Source: Turicibacter sp. (GTDB lineage: Bacteria > Bacillota > Bacilli > MOL361 > Turicibacteraceae). From it: a DNA stretch of 31,628 bases. The translations under genes and the position numbers were made by a program. The DNA lies in contig JAUMTV010000022.1 in the NCBI GenBank assembly GCA_030531025.1, forward strand, positions 1 to 31,628, in the 5' to 3' direction. This document shows, piece after piece, positions 27,878 through 31,628 of this stretch. The notes beneath the pieces were generated by a model, which saw only the letters and a list, made by a program, of their open reading frames with translations, was not told the DNA's origin and searched no databases. Position 1 is the first letter of the stretch, and the number at the start of each line of letters is the position of its first letter.

Positions 27878-28046
27878 CGAATAATTAAGATATGAATTTG
27901 CCAATTATGTTAATGAGTACCCTGGCAGTGCGAAGCACCATCCTCAATTGCTAAGGAATGGGGATAACAATTATAGAATTAACTTTTGGCTGAGATATTT
28001 ATCTCCAGATGAGTATCGTCAAAATACCTTTAAAAAAGTTGTTTAG
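27878..28046 (+). pseudogene. IS3-family transposase C-terminal fragment
   Basis: The frame reads LRYEFANYVNEY, then 15 foreign residues, then NNYRINFWLRYLSPDEYRQN and FKKVV-stop. This is the end of an IS150-type OrfB, where the usual text is WYN..RIHG.L.YLSP.EYR. An in-frame stop near 27882 and the missing upstream part make it non-functional. The foreign 45 bases (27921-27965) are a copy of the palindromic repeat seen twice at the window end. The bases from 28047 to 28174 are AT-rich, and I see nothing further in them. Confidence 0.75.
27921..27965. repeat. 45-bp palindromic repeat, diverged copy inserted in an IS fragment
   Basis: Resembles the two copies at 31529-31615: CCT..CA, TGCGAAGCA, ATCCTC, ATTG, AAGGAATGGG or GGGAATGGG in the same order. 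It can fold with an outer stem (CCTGGCA with TGCTAAGG, one bulge) and an inner hairpin GTGC-GAA-GCAC. It adds exactly 15 codons in frame to the surrounding transposase remnant. Confidence 0.7.
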
Positions 28047-28174
28047 TTTATTGTTGATAATTCAGCATTTATTAAAAATGGATTAAAAATGATAAAATCA
28101 ATAATTTGGAAAATAAGATATATAAATTATTGATATTGGACTTTATAGTGAAGTAGTAGCTTAAGGGAGAATAG

Positions 28175-29062
28175 ATGATTTTTATGGAGCGACTAAAAAG
28201 GGGATTTATTTTTATATTAAGTATCTGTTTTTTGATTATCGTGATATGGAAATATAATGAATCACTGAATAATCAAATTAGGCTTGTACAAGAAGAAATA
28301 GTGATTCACGATTTACCAGAGGAATTAAAGGGATTTACTATTCTTCAAGCGACTGATTTGCATGGTAAGTATTTCGGAGAGAATCAAGAACAGTTATTAG
28401 CGATGATTAATCAAATTGAGTATGATGTATTAGCGATCACTGGTGATATGGGAGATTTGAATGATGATCCAGATGGACAGGCACTTAAACAGCTAATTGT
28501 TGGCTTAACAGGAGAGGGAAAAGCCGTTTATGTCGAAGGAAATCATGGACCATTTGTTAAAGATAGAGAAAGTGGAACAGTTAATGAAATGGGAAAATGG
28601 CTTGAATCTCAAGGTGTTGATTTACTCATGGAACCGTTAGCTATCAATTATCAAGGAACAAAGATATGGATTGCTGAACAAACACTTCCTTTTTACCAAC
28701 CAATAGGCTTTGAAGGGATAGCGGAGGAAGATATATTAATTGGAGTGATGCATTATCCGATGAATGAATCCTTTTATGAAACTCAAAGTAAAAATGAAGA
28801 TTTTCCTTCATATGATTTAATTTTAGCGGGACATTATCACGGTGGACAGTGGCGTATACCAGGATTAGGGGCTCTTTTTATTTCAGATGTGAATGGGGAT
28901 AATTGGTTTCCGAGTCAAGAACGCGTCAGTGGTTTAACTGAGTGGTCAGGTTATAAACAGTATGTTTCACGTGGGTTAGGTGCAAGTGGAAGTCATTCAT
29001 TATTAAAGCAGCGTTGGTTTAACCCACCGGAGATTAATCTTCTAACATTAAAAAGTAAGTAA
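28175..29062 (+). CDS. Membrane-anchored metallophosphoesterase (YkuE-like)
   Basis: A 295-residue calcineurin-like phosphoesterase with one N-terminal membrane anchor (about 10-25). Metal ligands are visible in order: ATDLHG (Asp61, His63), TGDMGD (Asp91), EGNHG (Asn123, His124), MHYP (His193) and AGHYHGG (His220, His222). The catalytic domain should lie outside the membrane. YkuE/YaeI/LpxH-like members act on cell-envelope or phospholipid phosphoesters; the substrate here is unknown. ATG 28175 has AAGGGAGA four bases upstream. ATG 28184 in the same frame is possible and would leave the anchor intact. Confidence 0.88.
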   Translation: MIFMERLKRGFIFILSICFLIIVIWKYNESLNNQIRLVQEEIVIHDLPEELKGFTILQATDLHGKYFGENQEQLLAMINQIEYDVLAITGDMGDLNDDPDGQALKQLIVGLTGEGKAVYVEGNHGPFVKDRESGTVNEMGKWLESQGVDLLMEPLAINYQGTKIWIAEQTLPFYQPIGFEGIAEEDILIGVMHYPMNESFYETQSKNEDFPSYDLILAGHYHGGQWRIPGLGALFISDVNGDNWFPSQERVSGLTEWSGYKQYVSRGLGASGSHSLLKQRWFNPPEINLLTLKSK

Positions 29063-29076
29063 AAGAAAAAGTGATA

Positions 29077-29105
29077 TTACCATATATAGGTTTTCATGGT
29101 ATAAT
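29077..29105 (+). promoter_or_regulatory. Promoter of the sortase module
   Basis: TTACCA (29077-29082), a 17-base spacer and TATAAT (29100-29105) with an extended TGG just upstream. The start codon at 29143 follows a GGAGAGGTG site. It would drive the acidic surface protein, the sortase and the membrane protein as one unit. Confidence 0.72.
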
Positions 29106-29142
29106 TATAGATATATGTGATTTAATAGGAGAGGTGAAAGAG

Positions 29143-29802
29143 ATGAAAAAGTTAGGGAGTTCGTTGTTAGCAGCAACTTTATTATTTAGTTCGATGAACT
29201 TAGTAGCGGATGCAAGTGTTGAACAATTACGTGATAAGTTAGTTTCACTTGGAGTCCCAGCGGAGAGTGCGAATCAATTATTAACGTATTTACAAACGAT
29301 TGATTTATCAGACAAAGATGAAGTTGAAATTGAAGCTTTAGTCAAAGAGGCTTATGCGATTATTGGTGATGTCACAGATCTAACCACTTTATCAGCTTCT
29401 AGTAAACAAAGATTAATCGATTTAGCGACAAAAGCGAGTGCAAAAGTTGGGTTAACTTTAAAGTATGATATCGTGGATGGTGTTAAGACAATTACATTGA
29501 CAAGTGCTAATGGTCAACCAGTCTTCTCATTAGGCGCAACAGATATTGCTGAAGTTTTAACAAGCTTTGATGGAGATATGGTGAGTGTCATTGAAACTAT
29601 TTTAGAGGCAACGGTTGAAACCGTTATTGGAACAAATACTCCAGGAACAAATGGAGGGAATAAACCATCTGTTCAGCCAATGCCTGATACAAATTTAAAT
29701 AATACAGGATATGAATTACCAACTACTGTGATGGCAGGAACAGGATTAATTGCTCTAGCCGGTGGTTTAATGATGGTATCAAGACGTCAAATGCAAGAAT
29801 AA
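29143..29802 (+). CDS. Acidic LPxT-anchored surface protein (processed acidic surface protein type)
   Basis: A 219-residue exported protein. Signal peptide: MKKLGSSLLAATLLFSSMNL with probable cleavage after VADA. The mature part is acidic and helical (LRDKLVSLGVPAESANQLLTYL, SDKDEVEIEALVKEAY), then a Gly/Asn/Pro-rich linker. It ends in a sorting signal: LPTTV, a hydrophobic stretch (MAGTGLIALAGGLMMV) and SRRQ. The fifth motif residue is Val, not Gly or Ala. I start at ATG 29143, which has GGAGAGGTG upstream and gives a clean signal peptide; a longer frame from 29071 begins before the promoter. The layout fits the family found next to class D sortases. Function unknown. Confidence 0.82.
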   Translation: MKKLGSSLLAATLLFSSMNLVADASVEQLRDKLVSLGVPAESANQLLTYLQTIDLSDKDEVEIEALVKEAYAIIGDVTDLTTLSASSKQRLIDLATKASAKVGLTLKYDIVDGVKTITLTSANGQPVFSLGATDIAEVLTSFDGDMVSVIETILEATVETVIGTNTPGTNGGNKPSVQPMPDTNLNNTGYELPTTVMAGTGLIALAGGLMMVSRRQMQE

Positions 29803-29822
29803 GAGAAGGTGGAGAAGTAGGC

Positions 29823-30464
29823 GTGAAGAAGAAAAGCAAGAAAAATCACTTAAAACAAAAACGCCGTTACTTTTTCAAGAAATTAGGGATTACGCTTGTA
29901 ATCCCTCTTTTTTTGATGGTAATTGGTTCAATGATGATTTTAATCCCATGTTGGAAGTTTATTAACGAAGCAGTTAACTTAAGTTCTATTATTTTTTATC
30001 AGTCCAATATTGAAGTACCTCGAACACTTTTTTCCATTAATGGACAACTCGTATATACTCCAGAATTAGGGGATGAATTTGCAACGTTAAAAATTCCTGA
30101 AGTTGGGGTGGAATCTCCTATTTTACAGGGGGAAGGAAAGGCGCAGCTTCGTCAAGGTGCTGGACATTATGTTGGAAGCTTATTACCAGGTGAAGGTGGA
30201 AATATTGTACTATCTGGACATCGTGAAACAGTGTTTTATCCATTACAGGATGTCGAGTTAGGCCATCAAGTATTCATTGAAACGGACTATGGAACGTATA
30301 CGTATGAAGTCTCAGATATTTATATTACAACGCCTGATGATGTGACACCAACGGTGCCAACAGATACGGAGAAATTAACGATGTATACATGTTATCCATT
30401 TATTAAATGGGGACCGACTCCCGAGCGCTATGTTGTTGTAGCCGACTTGGTAGAAATTAGGTAA
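29823..30464 (+). CDS. Sortase, probably class D
   Basis: A 213-residue transpeptidase anchored by one N-terminal helix (about 21-43) after a strongly basic tail. Catalytic residues are all present: His133 in LSGHRETVF, Cys190 in LTMYTCYPF and Arg202 in PERYVVVA. The TCYPF context and the neighbouring acidic substrate favour class D over class A; class C is less likely since the N-terminal lid is absent. It should cleave the upstream protein at LPTT-V and link it to the wall or a lipid II-derived amine. GTG start at 29823, 20 bases after the substrate gene. Confidence 0.9.
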   Translation: MKKKSKKNHLKQKRRYFFKKLGITLVIPLFLMVIGSMMILIPCWKFINEAVNLSSIIFYQSNIEVPRTLFSINGQLVYTPELGDEFATLKIPEVGVESPILQGEGKAQLRQGAGHYVGSLLPGEGGNIVLSGHRETVFYPLQDVELGHQVFIETDYGTYTYEVSDIYITTPDDVTPTVPTDTEKLTMYTCYPFIKWGPTPERYVVVADLVEIR

Positions 30465-30477
30465 GTGAGGTTAGAGA

Positions 30478-31353
30478 ATGAAACGAGTTAAACAAATAAT
30501 CACCGTGCTACTTAGTTTATGTTTGATGTTTGTCATCATGCTAATCTGTTTACTAAGTAGTCTACCAACGTTTTTGATGCCAAAGACGTATCATGAAGCA
30601 CTTGAGCAAGTGAATGCTTATACGCTTATTCAAGAAAGCATTCAAAATAGTTTAGATGATCTCTTATTAATTAATAATATTAGTCGCGACACATTAAGTG
30701 AATTCGTGACGGTTGGGGAAGTGAAGCAGGTGGTGAGTCAAGATGTGGATGCGCTGCTGGCGTGGTTAAATGGAACAGGACCACAATTATCAGCCCTTGA
30801 AATAAGTCAATATGAGGCACGCTTTGATGAGCGAATGACTACCTTTTTTAGAGATAATCAGTACTATTTAGATGATGCTGAAAAACAAGATGTAGAGGTT
30901 ATGAAACAAAGTGCGATGAATATGATTCATGGAAACTTACGTATGTTAGATTTTGATGTCATAACACAAACTATACCATTTACAGTTATTCCTAAACTGA
31001 TTCAATTGGTAGATATCAATCTGATCGTTATGGGACTAGGTGTTATTTCAGTTATTATTAGTACGATTTTACTCATTATGTCTCGACGTCAGATAACAGA
31101 GGCATTACTATGGATTGGAAATAGTATTTTAACTGGAGGATTAATTATCTTTACTTTATTCTTTAGCGGCATTCAATCCGGATTTTATAAACATATCGCC
31201 ATTCAAGTGACATACTTAAGACAAGCAATTGGCTTACTCATTGAAGAGTGGTTTACAACTTTATACCGCTTTGGACTTATCGCTATTGGCATAGGCGTTT
31301 TATTACTTCTTCCTTATTGGATCAAAGCTTATAAGGATTGTATGAGAGACTAG
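30478..31353 (+). CDS. Membrane protein of the sortase module, unknown function
   Basis: A 291-residue protein. One N-terminal helix (about 5-30) is followed by an extracellular, mainly helical domain of about 150 residues, then three helices (about 181-201, 208-230, 263-281) and a short cytoplasmic end. I recognise no catalytic motif. It starts 13 bases after the sortase gene with GTGAGGT as ribosome site, so it is part of the same operon. A helper role in substrate presentation or sortase placement is an inference from context only. Confidence 0.75.
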   Translation: MKRVKQIITVLLSLCLMFVIMLICLLSSLPTFLMPKTYHEALEQVNAYTLIQESIQNSLDDLLLINNISRDTLSEFVTVGEVKQVVSQDVDALLAWLNGTGPQLSALEISQYEARFDERMTTFFRDNQYYLDDAEKQDVEVMKQSAMNMIHGNLRMLDFDVITQTIPFTVIPKLIQLVDINLIVMGLGVISVIISTILLIMSRRQITEALLWIGNSILTGGLIIFTLFFSGIQSGFYKHIAIQVTYLRQAIGLLIEEWFTTLYRFGLIAIGIGVLLLLPYWIKAYKDCMRD

Positions 31354-31371
31354 CGGATAAACTAAATTGGA

Positions 31372-31405
31372 GTGAAATCTATATACATAGCGAAATATAT
31401 TTCAC
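31372..31405. other. AT-rich hairpin downstream of the sortase operon
   Basis: GTGAAAT (31372-31378) pairs with ATTTCAC (31399-31405), extendable inward by an ATAT/ATAT pairing around a two-base bulge. No U-tract follows, so it is not a standard terminator. Confidence 0.45.
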
Positions 31406-31457
31406 CTTCTAGGAAACAGGCTTAGTTGGGAATTCTTTTTAATACTGAGTTCTCTAC

Positions 31458-31491
31458 GCTACGTGGCTCAATCTATGATTGAGATCGTAGC
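31458..31491. other. Strong two-part hairpin in the non-coding tail
   Basis: GCTACG (31458-31463) pairs with CGTAGC (31486-31491), and inside it CTCAAT (31467-31472) pairs with ATTGAG (31478-31483) around a CTATG loop. It is enclosed by a further weak pairing TAGTTGG (31423-31429) with CCAACTA (31497-31503). No T-run follows. It could be a small RNA, a 3' UTR structure or a mobile-element end. Confidence 0.5.
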
Positions 31492-31528
31492 TTAAGCCAA
31501 CTAGTAGACAAAACAGACTACAGTCCAG

Positions 31529-31615
31529 GGGTCACCTACCATGCGAAGCATGTATCCTCCATTGGTAGGGAATGGGTCACCTACCATGCGAAGCATGTAT
31601 CCTCCATTGGTAGGG
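31529..31615. repeat. Tandem pair of a 45-bp palindromic repeat
   Basis: Two identical 42-base blocks (31529-31570 and 31574-31615) are separated by AAT, giving a 45-base period. Each has an outer stem CCTACC/GGTAGG (31535-31540 with 31564-31569; second copy 31580-31585 with 31609-31614) and an inner hairpin ATGC-GAA-GCAT. More copies may follow beyond the window. Confidence 0.9.
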
Positions 31616-31628
31616 CTTTAAAAGTTTT

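Noticed and set aside
29071..29142. Longer start for the acidic surface protein
   Set aside because: It would begin before the promoter at 29077-29105 and would bury the signal peptide; ATG 29143 has a good site.
31529..31615. CRISPR array
   Set aside because: The two copies are separated by only three bases, no unique spacers exist, and no cas gene is near.

Overview
The window is low-GC DNA with strong AAAGGAGG-type ribosome sites, ATG/GTG starts and tightly packed same-strand genes. It also carries a Wzx/Wzy exopolysaccharide (EPS) locus with a split Wzz/BY-kinase pair and a sortase with an LPxT surface protein. This fits a Gram-positive Firmicute. A Turicibacter-like or Bacillus-related gut Firmicute is my guess from gene style; nothing in the window proves the genus. 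All supported genes are on the + strand.

Region 1 (1-24214) is one long EPS/capsule operon of 20 genes. The first four genes are homologues of PglF, PglC, PglD and PglE (B. subtilis EpsC/L/M/N). They should make UDP-N,N'-diacetylbacillosamine and load phospho-diNAcBac onto undecaprenyl phosphate. A Wzz/YveK co-polymerase and a BY-kinase follow. Next come five GT4 and eight GT2 glycosyltransferases, one multi-pass Wzy-type polymerase candidate, one pyruvyltransferase-family protein and one Wzx flippase. One GT2 gene (20215-21312) is a chimera whose C-terminal third is the tail of an EpsI/EpsO-type pyruvyltransferase. From about 17 kb on, the DNA becomes more AT-rich, uses more AGA/ATA codons and has looser gene spacing, suggesting a different origin.

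Region 2 (24215-25410) is insertion-sequence debris. It holds a degraded IS630-family transposase, itself split by a 129-bp MITE-like element with inverted ends and a perfect 8-bp target duplication. A fragment of an IS3-family transposase follows, ending in a good rho-independent terminator. The 3' end of the IS630 element also occurs at 33-55, so the operon is bracketed by same-orientation copies of one IS end.

Region 3 (25411-28174) has UDP-glucose 6-dehydrogenase with its own promoter and a membrane acyltransferase. Both probably serve polysaccharide synthesis. A second IS3-family fragment follows and appears to contain an in-frame 45-bp structured repeat.

Region 4 (28175-31353) has a membrane-anchored metallophosphoesterase. 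A sortase module follows: an acidic LPTTV-type surface protein with its own promoter, a class D-like sortase and a membrane protein. The last 275 bp are non-coding and hairpin-rich, ending in two tandem copies of the same 45-bp palindromic repeat.
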